This document shows positions 39,567 through 47,653 of a stretch of 64,000 bases of DNA, one piece after another; positions within the stretch are counted from its first letter, which is position 1; every line of letters starts with the position of its first letter. Source of the DNA: Rubrivivax sp. (lineage in GTDB: Bacteria; Pseudomonadota; Gammaproteobacteria; Burkholderiales; Burkholderiaceae_C); the NCBI GenBank assembly GCA_027487905.1, contig JAIYCR010000040.1, forward strand, positions 62,001-126,000, in the 5' to 3' direction. The notes under the pieces are model-generated. The model was not told the origin of the DNA and did not search any database. It saw nothing but the letters and a program-made list of their open reading frames with translations. A program made the translations under genes and the position numbers.

Positions 39567-39568
39567 GT
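39553..39568 (+). promoter_or_regulatory. Strong NrdR box
   Basis: ACCCTAGATATAGTGT matches ACACWATATATWGTGT at 14 of 16 positions. NrdR is the zinc-finger/ATP-cone repressor of ribonucleotide reductase genes; its sites usually occur in pairs upstream of nrd operons. Placement over the -10 explains repression. Confidence 0.75.
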
Positions 39569-39641
39569 TCTCTTCAGACAGCTGCCAGCCCCCGTCAGAG
39601 GGGGTCGGCGGGTCCACCGACACGATTCCGGGGGGAGATGC

Positions 39642-39773
39642 ATGAGCGATCGCCAGTTCCTCGCCAGCGGCCGCCGCGCCCGGTTTCATCGACGCGGACG
39701 GTATGCAGGCACGCCCGCAGGTTCACCCCCGGGCAGGCCCGGTGCGGAGCCGATGAAGGGTCAGCCGACCTGA
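39642..39773 (+). CDS. Possible short leader ORF in the nrdA 5' region
   Basis: 43 codons, ATG preceded by a strong GGGGGAG ribosome site four bases away. The product is basic (SDRQFLASGRRARFHRRGRY near the start), rich in Arg and Gly/Pro, with no domain. It lies in the predicted leader of nrdA. May be a regulatory upstream ORF or chance; the next strong hairpin lies 168 bases beyond its stop. An overlapping ATG at 39638 is in frame with nrdA. Confidence 0.3.
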   Translation: MSDRQFLASGRRARFHRRGRYAGTPAGSPPGRPGAEPMKGQPT

Positions 39774-39985
39774 CGCATCGAACCGGCCAACTCGCCCGTC
39801 GACCGGCTCTTTTCTCCGAATCCTCCGTTGTTCGCGCGGCGCGCGACAGGCCTGCGGCCTGCCGTGTCGTCGTGGTCGCCGTCCGTTTTTCACCACTTCC
39901 GTTGCAGCAGCCGGTTCCCCGCGGATCGCCTGCCTGCTCGCGGGCCGCCCTGCGGCCCGGCCCACTGTTCCGATCGAGGAGTCCC
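39774..39985 (+). promoter_or_regulatory. Distal nrdA leader with hairpin before the ribosome site
   Basis: The roughly 470 bases between ampD and nrdA hold the NrdR sites, promoter and small ORF in the first half. This second half has a perfect 8-bp hairpin at 39941-39959 (CGGGCCGC, CCT loop, GCGGCCCG) 17 bases before the GAGGAG ribosome site at 39976-39981. Also a partial inverted repeat around 39847-39870. No known riboswitch is recognisable. Confidence 0.45.
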
Positions 39986-42916
39986 ATGCAGACCGTCACC
40001 CCGAGCGCTTCACACGCCTCCCATCCTCCCGCCGGCCTGGCTGCGGCCGTCGGCCTTCCGCCCTCGGCCTACGAGGGCTACCAGATCATCCGCCGCAACG
40101 GCGCCGTCGTGGCCTTCGAGCCGCACAAGATTGCGGTGGCCCTGATGAAGGCCTTCCTCGCGGTGCACGGCACCCAGGGTGCGGCGTCGGCGAGCGTGCG
40201 CGAGACGGTCGACCAGCTCACCGAGTCGGTCGTGCGCGCGCTGCTGCGCTCGCGCCCGGGCGGCGGCACCTTCCACATCGAGGACGTGCAGGACCAGGTC
40301 GAGCTCGGCCTGATGCGGGGCAGCCACCACGAAGTCGCCCGCGCCTATGTGCTCTACCGCGAGCGCCGCTCGCAGGAGCGCGCGCGGGTGCGCCAGCCCG
40401 AGCCGGTGGCCGAGCCGGTGCTGCATGTGCTCGACCGCGGCCAGCGCGTGCCGATGGACATGAACCGCCTGCGCGAGCTGGTGGCCTCGGCCTGCGCCGA
40501 CCTCGGCGCCGACGTCACGCCCGAGCCCATCCTGGCCGAGACGCGGCGCAACCTGTATGACGGCGTGCCCATCGACGAGGTGCACAAGGCCGCGATCCTG
40601 GCGGCGCGCACGCTGATCGAGCGCGACCCGGGCTACACCCGCGCCACCGCCCGCCTGCTGATGCACACCATCCGCCGCGAGATCCTCGGCGAAGACGTGA
40701 GCAACGCGGAGATGGCGGGCCGCTACGCCGAGTACTTCCCGCAGTACATCCGCCGCGGCATCCAGGCCGAACTGCTCGACGAGCGCCTGGCGCAGTTCGA
40801 CCTCGACCGCCTGGGCGCGGCGCTGAAGTCCGAGCGCGACCTGCAGTTCGACTACCTGGGCCTGCAGACGCTCTATGACCGCTACTTCCTGCATGTGAAG
40901 AAGCAGCGCATCGAGATGCCCCAGGCCTTCTTCATGCGGGTGGCCATGGGCCTGTGCCTGAACGAGATCGACCGCGAGGCGCGGGCCATCGAGTTCTACG
41001 AGGTGCTGTCCTCGTTCGACTTCATGAGCTCCACGCCGACGCTGTTCAACTCGGGCACGCGTCGCTCGCAGCTGTCCAGCTGCTACCTCACCACCGTCTC
41101 CGACGACCTCGAAGGCATCTACGAGGCGCTCAAGGAGAACGCGCTGCTGAGCAAGTTCGCCGGCGGCCTGGGCAACGACTGGACCAACGTGCGCGCGCTG
41201 GGCTCCTACATCAAGGGCACCAACGGCGAGAGCCAGGGCGTGGTCCCCTTCCTGAAGGTGGTCAACGACACCGCGGTCGCGGTCAACCAGGGCGGCAAGC
41301 GCAAGGGCGCCGTCTGCGCCTATCTGGAAAGCTGGCACCTGGACGTGGAAGAGTTCCTCGAGCTGCGCAAGAACACCGGCGACGACCGCCGGCGCACGCA
41401 CGACATGAACACCGCCAACTGGATCCCCGACCTCTTCATGAAGCGGGTGGTCGAAGGCGGCCAATGGACGCTCTTCTCGCCGTCTACCTGCCCCGACCTG
41501 CACGACAAGTTCGGCATCGACTTCGAGCGCGCCTACACCGCCTACGAGGACAAGGCCGCGCGGGGCGAGCTGCCGCTGCACAAGACGCTGCCGGCCCGCG
41601 ACCTGTGGCGCAAGATGCTGTCCATGCTCTTCGAGACCGGGCATCCCTGGATCACCTTCAAGGACGCCTGCAACGTGCGCTCGCCCCAGCAGCACGTGGG
41701 CGTGGTGCATTCGAGCAACCTGTGCACCGAGATCACGCTGAACACCAGCGAGACCGAGATCGCGGTGTGCAACCTGGGTTCGGTCAACCTGGTGCGCCAC
41801 CTCGCCACCGGTGCCGATGGCCGCAAGGTGCTCGACCACGCCAAGCTGAAGAAGACGGTGTCCACGGCCATGCGCATGCTGGACAACGTCATCGACATCA
41901 ACTACTACGCGGTGAAGAAGGCGCGCGACTCCAACCTGCGCCACCGCCCGGTGGGCCTGGGCATCATGGGCTTCCAGGACGCGCTCTATGAGCTGGGCAC
42001 GCCCTATGCCTCCGAGGCGGCGGTGGAGTTCGCCGACCGTTCGATGGAGGCCGTGTGCTACCACGCCTACTGGGCCTCGACCGACCTGGCTGCCGAGCGC
42101 GGCCGCTACTCGAGCTACCGCGGCTCGCTGTGGGACCGCGGCATCCTGCCGCAGGACTCACTGGACCTGCTCGCCCAGCAGCGTGGCGGCTTCGTCGAGG
42201 TGGACCGCTCGTCCACGCTCGACTGGGATGCGCTGCGTGCGCGCATCCGCGAGCATGGCATGCGCAATTCGAACTGCGTGGCCATCGCACCCACGGCCAC
42301 CATCTCCAACATCATCGGCGTGGATGCCTCCATCGAGCCGAGCTTCGGCAACCTGTCGGTGAAGTCCAACCTCTCCGGCGAGTTCACCGTGGTCAACGAG
42401 TACCTGGTGCGCGACCTGAAGAAGCTCGGCCTGTGGGATGACGTGATGGTCATGGACCTCAAGCACTTCAAGGGCTCGCTGCGCGCCATCGACCGCCTGC
42501 CCGAGGACATCAAGCGCCTGTATGCCACGGCCTTCGAGGTCGAGCCCGAGTGGCTGGTGGAAGCCGCGGCCCGTCGGCAGAAGTGGATCGACCAAGCGCA
42601 ATCGCTGAACATCTACATGGCCGGGGCCTCGGGCAAGCGGCTGGACGAGACCTACAAGCTCGCCTGGCTGCGGGGCCTGAAGACCACCTACTACCTGCGC
42701 ACGACCAGCGCATCGCATGTGGAGATGTCCACCGTGCGCTCGCGTGAACTCAACTCGGTCAAGAGCGTGGAGGGCGGCGATCGGGCAGCATCCGCCGAGG
42801 CGCGTCCGGTGGCGGTCGCGGCCGCTGTTGCACCGGTTGCCGCTGCGGCCGAGGCACCAGCCACGGACATCAAGTTCTGCGCCATCGACGACCCGGGCTG
42901 CGAGGCCTGCCAGTGA
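39986..42916 (+). CDS. nrdA: Ribonucleoside-diphosphate reductase class Ia, alpha subunit
   Basis: 976 residues. Reduces ribonucleotides to deoxyribonucleotides with the NrdB radical. N-terminal ATP-cone (about 28-120, IIRRNGAVVAFEPHKIAVAL) and a second cone-like segment (about 150-235), the allosteric sites for dATP/ATP. Catalytic elements: SQLSSCYL, NLCTEI (radical Cys and Glu), ATISNIIGVDASIEPSFGNL, and the C-terminal redox pair CEACQ. ATG 39986 follows GAGGAG; the frame is open a further 116 codons upstream without homology. Regulated by NrdR, to judge from the promoter sites. Confidence 0.96.
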   Translation: MQTVTPSASHASHPPAGLAAAVGLPPSAYEGYQIIRRNGAVVAFEPHKIAVALMKAFLAVHGTQGAASASVRETVDQLTESVVRALLRSRPGGGTFHIEDVQDQVELGLMRGSHHEVARAYVLYRERRSQERARVRQPEPVAEPVLHVLDRGQRVPMDMNRLRELVASACADLGADVTPEPILAETRRNLYDGVPIDEVHKAAILAARTLIERDPGYTRATARLLMHTIRREILGEDVSNAEMAGRYAEYFPQYIRRGIQAELLDERLAQFDLDRLGAALKSERDLQFDYLGLQTLYDRYFLHVKKQRIEMPQAFFMRVAMGLCLNEIDREARAIEFYEVLSSFDFMSSTPTLFNSGTRRSQLSSCYLTTVSDDLEGIYEALKENALLSKFAGGLGNDWTNVRALGSYIKGTNGESQGVVPFLKVVNDTAVAVNQGGKRKGAVCAYLESWHLDVEEFLELRKNTGDDRRRTHDMNTANWIPDLFMKRVVEGGQWTLFSPSTCPDLHDKFGIDFERAYTAYEDKAARGELPLHKTLPARDLWRKMLSMLFETGHPWITFKDACNVRSPQQHVGVVHSSNLCTEITLNTSETEIAVCNLGSVNLVRHLATGADGRKVLDHAKLKKTVSTAMRMLDNVIDINYYAVKKARDSNLRHRPVGLGIMGFQDALYELGTPYASEAAVEFADRSMEAVCYHAYWASTDLAAERGRYSSYRGSLWDRGILPQDSLDLLAQQRGGFVEVDRSSTLDWDALRARIREHGMRNSNCVAIAPTATISNIIGVDASIEPSFGNLSVKSNLSGEFTVVNEYLVRDLKKLGLWDDVMVMDLKHFKGSLRAIDRLPEDIKRLYATAFEVEPEWLVEAAARRQKWIDQAQSLNIYMAGASGKRLDETYKLAWLRGLKTTYYLRTTSASHVEMSTVRSRELNSVKSVEGGDRAASAEARPVAVAAAVAPVAAAAEAPATDIKFCAIDDPGCEACQ

Positions 42917-43001
42917 CCACGGCGCGGGGTCCATCGACCCCTCGCCCGACGTTCACCCACAACAACGCGAACAGGTGCAGCACGGGGTGTCAAGAAGTGC
43001 T

Positions 43002-43029
43002 TTGCACCCACTGCTGCGCGTTCGATAAT
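43002..43029 (+). promoter_or_regulatory. Possible internal promoter for nrdB
   Basis: TTGCAC (43002-43007), 16-base spacer, GATAAT (43024-43029), in the 136-base nrdA-nrdB spacer, with an AGGAAG ribosome site at 43040-43045. The -10 matches at five of six; the -35 at three. Could let nrdB be transcribed separately from nrdA. Confidence 0.4.
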
Positions 43030-43052
43030 TGCAACGATTAGGAAGCCATCAC

Positions 43053-44357
43053 ATGCTGGTCTGGGAAGACGACGTCGCCCCCTCGAAAGCCAATCCCTCT
43101 GGCCCCGCGGCCAAGGTTCCACACGCGGTACCTGCTCTGGGTGCCGTGGCCGCGCCGACGCCTCGCGTCGAACTGGCCGATGCCCAACAGGCCCTGTCCC
43201 GCGTGATGCCGCAGTCCGATCGGGCCGAGCCCATCGTGGCCCGTCCCAAGGCCTCGCAGCCCTCGCCGGTGAGCCTGGCGCTGCACGCCCTGGCGCCGGT
43301 GGCGGCCGCTGCTGCCTCGTCGGCTGCCAGCGCCGACACCCGTCGGGTCAATGCCGCCGACAAGCGCATCATCAACGGCCAGACCGACGTCAACCAGCTC
43401 GTCCCCTTCAAGTACAAGTGGGCCTGGGAGAAGTACCTCGCCACCTGTGCGAACCACTGGATGCCGCAGGAGGTCAACATGTCGCAGGACATCGCGACCT
43501 GGAAGGACCCGAACGGCCTGACCGAAGACGAGCGCCGCATCGTCAAGCGCAACCTGGGCTTCTTCGTCACGGCCGATTCGCTGGCTGCGAACAACATCGT
43601 GCTGGGCACCTACCGGCACATCACCGCCCCCGAGTGCCGACAGTTCCTGCTGCGCCAGGCCTTCGAGGAGGCCATCCACACGCACGCCTACCAGTACATC
43701 GTCGAGTCGCTCGGCCTGGACGAGTCCGAGATCTTCAACGCCTACCACGAGGTGCAGTCCATCCGCGACAAGGACGAGTTCCTGATCCCGTTCATCGACG
43801 TGATCATGGACCCGCACTTCCGCACCGGCACCCCCGAGACCGACCAGACCCTGCTCAAGAGCCTGATCGTCTTCGCCTGCCTGATGGAAGGGCTCTTCTT
43901 CTACGTCGGCTTCACGCAGATCCTCGCGCTGGGCCGCCAGAACAAGATGAAGGGCGCGTCCAACCAGTACCAGTACATCCTTCGCGACGAGTCGATGCAC
44001 TGCAACTTCGGCATCGACGTCATCAACGCCATCAAGAACGAGAACCCGCACCTGTGGACGCCGGCCTTCAAGGCCGAGATCCGGGCGCTCTTCGAGAAGG
44101 CGGTCGAGCTGGAATACCGCTATGCAGAAGACACCATGCCCCGCGGCGTGCTGGGCATGAACGCGTCGATGTTCAAGGGCTACCTGCGCTACATCGCCAA
44201 CCGGCGTGCCACGCAGATCGGCCTGGAGGAACTCTTCCCCAACGAGGAGAACCCCTTCCCGTGGATGAGCGAGATGATCGACCTGAAGAAGGAACGCAAC
44301 TTCTTCGAAGAGCGGGTCATCGAGTACCAGTCGGGCGGGGCGCTGAGCTGGGAGTGA
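43053..44357 (+). CDS. nrdB: Ribonucleoside-diphosphate reductase class Ia, beta subunit
   Basis: 434 residues. Holds the di-iron centre and tyrosyl radical. The ferritin-like core starts at about residue 98 ([20 protein letters not shown]) with iron ligands in [14 protein letters not shown] and [20 protein letters not shown]. The first about 95 residues after [10 protein letters not shown] are an Ala/Pro-rich extension of low complexity, longer than in enterobacterial NrdB. C-terminal tail [11 protein letters not shown] contacts NrdA. Confidence 0.96.
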   Translation: MLVWEDDVAPSKANPSGPAAKVPHAVPALGAVAAPTPRVELADAQQALSRVMPQSDRAEPIVARPKASQPSPVSLALHALAPVAAAAASSAASADTRRVNAADKRIINGQTDVNQLVPFKYKWAWEKYLATCANHWMPQEVNMSQDIATWKDPNGLTEDERRIVKRNLGFFVTADSLAANNIVLGTYRHITAPECRQFLLRQAFEEAIHTHAYQYIVESLGLDESEIFNAYHEVQSIRDKDEFLIPFIDVIMDPHFRTGTPETDQTLLKSLIVFACLMEGLFFYVGFTQILALGRQNKMKGASNQYQYILRDESMHCNFGIDVINAIKNENPHLWTPAFKAEIRALFEKAVELEYRYAEDTMPRGVLGMNASMFKGYLRYIANRRATQIGLEELFPNEENPFPWMSEMIDLKKERNFFEERVIEYQSGGALSWE

Positions 44358-44700
44358 TGCCTGCATGAAGGACGGCCCGTGATTTCTTGCGGGCCGATGA
44401 AGCAACCAAGAGGCTGCCGCCCGACGGTGACGCGGCAGCCCCGAGATGTGGAGCTTGAAGTTGGTGGCGGCGCGCGATGGGCGTGCAGCACCCGGGCCGG
44501 TGGACGTGACGGCTCGACAGGATCAAGACATGGCCGACGACGGCCCGCCTGGAAGCGGGGCGCGACCGGCCCAACCCGATTCACTTCGAACCCGACGGCG
44601 GCGCGAAACGCGCCGGGTGGTCGAGTCGGTGAATGCCCGGACACCGTGGCGCTCGACGCCGCGGGCCGGGGTTTTTCAACTTGATCAAGGAGAAATCCAA
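44358..44700 (+). terminator. nrdB to histone-like gene spacer with two hairpins
   Basis: 343 bases without a convincing gene. Hairpin 1 at 44373-44396: CGGCCCG / CGGGCCG with a 10-base loop. Hairpin 2 at 44412-44440: perfect 9-bp stem GGCTGCCGC / GCGGCAGCC with an 11-base loop. Together they probably terminate nrdAB. The rest (44441-44690) should contain the promoter of the histone-like gene, but I see no clear -35/-10; the gene has a strong AAGGAG ribosome site at 44687-44692. Confidence 0.6.
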
Positions 44701-45180
44701 ATGGCAACTGCAAAGAAGGCCCCGGCCAAGAAGGCCGCTCCGGCCACCAAGGCGCCCGCCAAGAAGGCCGCCCCTGCGAAGAAGGCCGCTCCGGCCAAGA
44801 AGGCGGCGCCGGCGAAGAAGGCCGCTCCGGCCAAGAAGGCGGCGCCGGCGAAGAAGGCTGCTCCGGCCAAGAAGGCGGCGCCCGCGAAGAAGGCCGCTCC
44901 GGCCAAGAAGGCGGCGCCGGCGAAGAAGGCCGCTCCGGCCAAGAAGGCGGCGCCTGCGAAGAAGGCCGCTCCGGCCAAGAAGGCAGCGCCTGCGAAGAAG
45001 GCCGCTCCGGCCAAGAAGGCGGCGCCCGCGAAGAAGGCCGCTCCGGCCAAGGCCCCCGCCAAGAAGGCGGCGGCCAAGAAGGCGCCCGCCAAGAAGGCCG
45101 CTGCCCCCGCTGCGCCTGCGGCCAAGACGGCGCTGAGCCCGCAAGCGGCCTGGCCCTTCCCGACCGGCAACAAGCCCTGA
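44701..45180 (+). CDS. Histone H1-like lysine/alanine-repeat DNA-binding protein
   Basis: 159 residues, almost entirely KKAAPA repeats: 16 tandem copies (residues about 21-116) flanked by KAPAKK variants, then a conserved-looking C-terminal tail TALSPQAAWPFPTGNKP. Strongly basic and unstructured; expected to bind DNA non-specifically, like the HctB/AlgP/H1-type proteins of betaproteobacteria. It lies downstream of nrdAB with its own strong ribosome site and is followed by a good terminator. Repeat number is likely variable between strains. Confidence 0.9.
   Translation: MATAKKAPAKKAAPATKAPAKKAAPAKKAAPAKKAAPAKKAAPAKKAAPAKKAAPAKKAAPAKKAAPAKKAAPAKKAAPAKKAAPAKKAAPAKKAAPAKKAAPAKKAAPAKKAAPAKAPAKKAAAKKAPAKKAAAPAAPAAKTALSPQAAWPFPTGNKP
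44761..45048 (+). repeat. Tandem DNA repeat within the histone-like gene
   Basis: Sixteen 18-bp units encoding KKAAPA. At DNA level they alternate between AAGAAGGCCGCTCCGGCC and an AAGAAGGCGGCGCC(G/C)GCG-like form, giving about eight 36-bp dimers. The higher-order dimer indicates recent expansion by unequal exchange or slippage. All units are multiples of three, so copy changes keep the frame. Confidence 0.9.
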
Positions 45181-45256
45181 TCCCGCGCTCCGCAGGCCCT
45201 GTCGGTGCACCGACGGAGCCTCGGAGCCTGCGATTCAGCGCTGGCGTTGATGGCAA

Positions 45257-45278
45257 CAGCCCGGCTCCGGCCGGGCTG
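45257..45278 (+). terminator. Rho-independent terminator of the histone-like gene
   Basis: CAGCCCGG paired with CCGGGCTG around a short CTCCGG loop, followed by TCTGCTTTG. The best terminator of the window, 77 bases after the stop. Confidence 0.75.
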
Positions 45279-45292
45279 TCTGCTTTGTGCCT

Positions 45293-45310
45293 CCCCGGCG
45301 ACTGCCGGGG
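45293..45310 (-). terminator. Hairpin after the PfkB-type kinase gene
   Basis: CCCCGGC / GCCGGGG with loop GACT, 12 bases beyond the stop of the minus-strand kinase gene, so it probably ends the accB-accC-prmA-zinc ribbon-kinase transcript. Confidence 0.5.
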
Positions 45311-45322
45311 CCCCGCGCCCGA

Positions 45323-46237
45323 TCAGGCCTGCGACAGCAGGGCAGCGCGGTCGATCGAATGGTTCTGCCCGCCACGTGAGGCGATCTTCAGCGCTCCCAG
45401 CCGGTTGCCCAGGCGTGCGCAGCGCGCCAGCGTCCAGCCCCGCTCCAGACCGTAGAGCAGCGCGGCGCGGAAGGCGTCGCCGCACCCGGTCGGGTCCACT
45501 GGCGTGTCCACCGGGACCGGCGCCACCCGCTCACACTGGCCGTCCACCCAGACCTCGCAGCCTTCGGCGCCCAGGGTGACGATCAGGCCTGCCAGCCCGG
45601 GACGCCGGGACAAGGCCGCCAGGTCGGTGCCCATGCGGTCGCACAGCATCCGGCCTTCATAGTCGTTGACGGCCACCCAGCGAGCCCGTGCCACGAAGGC
45701 AGCGAGTTCCTCGCCGTTGAACATCGGCAGGCCCTGGCCCGGATCGAAGATGAAGGGAATGCCGCGCTCGGCCAACTGACGGGCGTGCTCCAGCATGGCG
45801 TCGCGTCCGTCCGGCGCCACGATGGCGATGGCCAGGTCCGCTCGGTCCGGAATGTCCAGCCGGTGGGCCAGCTGCATGGCTCCGGGATGGAAGGCGGTGA
45901 TCTGGTTGTTGTCCGCGTCGGTGATGATGATGGCCTGCGCGGTGTGGCTGTCCGGCTCGGCGCGCAGGTGGGAGGTCTCCACGCCGTGTGCGGCCAGGTG
46001 GGCCATGTAGTCCTGTGCGTCAGGCCCCGTCGCCGCCAGCGGCACCGCGTGCCCGCCCAGGCCCGCCAGGTTGAAGGCGATGTTGCCGGCGCAGCCGCCG
46101 AACTCCCGCCTCAGCGTGGGCACCAGGAAGGACACGTTCAGGATGTGCACCTGATCGGGCAGGATCTGTTCGCTGAAGCGGCCCGGGAAGGTGGTGATGG
46201 TGTCGAAGGCGAGCGAACCGCAGATGAGGGCAGGCAT
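45323..46237 (-). CDS. PfkB-family carbohydrate/nucleoside kinase
   Basis: 304 residues. Ribokinase fold. N-terminal ICGSLAFDTITTFPGRFSEQ, sugar-binding REFGGCAGNIAFNLAGLGG and the C-terminal catalytic motif DPTGCGDAFRAALLYGL with the base Asp. Best fits the adenosine-kinase-like subgroup often next to the zinc-ribbon gene; the substrate is not certain. I start at ATG 46237; an upstream in-frame ATG would add a basic, unconserved leader. Confidence 0.85.
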   Translation of the reverse strand: MPALICGSLAFDTITTFPGRFSEQILPDQVHILNVSFLVPTLRREFGGCAGNIAFNLAGLGGHAVPLAATGPDAQDYMAHLAAHGVETSHLRAEPDSHTAQAIIITDADNNQITAFHPGAMQLAHRLDIPDRADLAIAIVAPDGRDAMLEHARQLAERGIPFIFDPGQGLPMFNGEELAAFVARARWVAVNDYEGRMLCDRMGTDLAALSRRPGLAGLIVTLGAEGCEVWVDGQCERVAPVPVDTPVDPTGCGDAFRAALLYGLERGWTLARCARLGNRLGALKIASRGGQNHSIDRAALLSQA

Positions 46238-46294
46238 GTCGGGATGGCGCCGCGGAGGCGGGCGGGTTGTGGCGCGCCGTCGCCGGCGCACGGT

Positions 46295-47626
46295 TCAGGG
46301 ATAGAAGATCTCGATCGTGTAGCCGTTGACCCGGTCGCGGGGCGCGGTCATCAGCAGCTGCAGCGTCGTGTCGGCGCCGCCCGGCACCACGGGGCGCTGG
46401 ATGCGGAAGTCCGAAGGGTGCAGGGCCCGCCGGGCGAGCAACTGGCCATCGGTGTCGGTGAGCGCCAGCTCCACGCTGGGCAGCGTGGCCGGCCGAGCCG
46501 ATCGGTTGCGCAGCGTGATGCTCAGCCGGTAGGCGGAGGTTCCGGCGGCTGCCCGGGTCAGCGTGGTGCTCTCCACCGTGAACGCATCGAGTCGCCGCGG
46601 GGCCTCCAGCAGGGTGCAACCCGACACCCGACAGGCCTGCGCCAGCAAGGGGCGGCTCCACGGCCACAGGTCGGCCACCTGGTCACGCTGGTGCAGCGCC
46701 CACTGGCCGACCAGCAAGGCGGCCAGCGCCAGGGCCGCGAAACCCAGCAGCCCCTGCCTCACCGGCGATTCGGCCCGTCGGCGGCGCTCGTCTTCCCGCA
46801 GGAAAGCGGGCGCCTCGCCATCGAAGGGCGCTTGCACGGCCACCATCTGCCGGCTGTCGGACACCGCGTCCCCGGCGCTTGCACTGTCCAGGGCCGGCTC
46901 GATCCACGCAGCCGGCCGGCTGTCGGTGGGCCAGATCGAGCGGCCGTCGGCGAGCGCTGGCCGCGAGGAATCGCCCGCCTCGACCGGTGCCGCATCTTCG
47001 TCCGGGGGGTTGTCGGCCCGGGGTGCGCTGACCGGCAACGGGGTGAGGTCGGGCGCGGGCGAGGTCGTCAGGACGTGGGGCACGGTGGAATCGAACACCG
47101 TGGGACCAGGCAGCGCGCGGTTGGGGGAGCCTTCCTCGGAGACCGGCGCGCTTCGCGGGGGCGCGGTCGCCCTGGGCGTCTCGGCGTCCGCCCGATCGTC
47201 GTCGGCCAGGTCAGGGCGACGCAGGGGATAGCCCGGCGGCGGGGCGAGGCCCCAGGCCGTGCCGGGAATGGGCGATCGGATGGGCGCGGGGACGGCCAGG
47301 GGGGCCGGGGAGGCCGGCGGGGCCGACGGCGGCGCCGCGCCCCGCAGGACCCGATGGTCAGGCATCGGCGCGCCGTCCGCCGGCTCGTCGTCCAGGCCGA
47401 TGAAGCGACTGGGCCTGAGCCCCTCGGGCGGTGCCGCCGGCGGGCCCGCGGCCGCCGATGGCGGCGGCAGCACCGGGCCGTCGCGTTCCAGGTCGAACAG
47501 GGTCTGCAGGGCGTTGAAGACCTCGCCGCAGCGCCCGCAACGAACCCAGCCGGAGGAAATCTTCAGCTGGTCCTGGACGACGCGGAACACCGTCCCGCAG
47601 GTGGAGCAACGGGTGACCAGGCTCAT
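46295..47626 (-). CDS. Zinc-ribbon (MJ0042-type) and DUF3426 membrane protein
   Basis: 443 residues. N-terminal zinc ribbon CSTCGTVFRVVQDQLKISSG then RCGRCGEVFNAL; a long Pro/Ala/Asp-rich linker (about 50-260); one transmembrane helix (LLGFAALALAALLVGQWAL); and an extracytoplasmic DUF3426 beta-domain at the C-terminus (SAYRLSITLRNRSARPATLP). Function unknown. Lies 27 bases after prmA. Confidence 0.85.
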   Translation of the reverse strand: MSLVTRCSTCGTVFRVVQDQLKISSGWVRCGRCGEVFNALQTLFDLERDGPVLPPPSAAAGPPAAPPEGLRPSRFIGLDDEPADGAPMPDHRVLRGAAPPSAPPASPAPLAVPAPIRSPIPGTAWGLAPPPGYPLRRPDLADDDRADAETPRATAPPRSAPVSEEGSPNRALPGPTVFDSTVPHVLTTSPAPDLTPLPVSAPRADNPPDEDAAPVEAGDSSRPALADGRSIWPTDSRPAAWIEPALDSASAGDAVSDSRQMVAVQAPFDGEAPAFLREDERRRRAESPVRQGLLGFAALALAALLVGQWALHQRDQVADLWPWSRPLLAQACRVSGCTLLEAPRRLDAFTVESTTLTRAAAGTSAYRLSITLRNRSARPATLPSVELALTDTDGQLLARRALHPSDFRIQRPVVPGGADTTLQLLMTAPRDRVNGYTIEIFYP

Positions 47627-47653
47627 GACGGCATCATCGCCCGAAGCCCCGGG

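Noticed and set aside
39638-39985. In-frame 116-residue N-terminal extension of NrdA
   Set aside because: The ATG at 39638 has its ribosome site immediately adjacent with no spacing, the extension is Arg/Pro low-complexity, and ATG 39986 has a proper GAGGAG site before the conserved ATP-cone. A role as an overlapping uORF start remains open.
44761-45048. CRISPR-like array
   Set aside because: Repeats are contiguous without spacers, encode KKAAPA in one frame and lie in an obvious histone-like gene.
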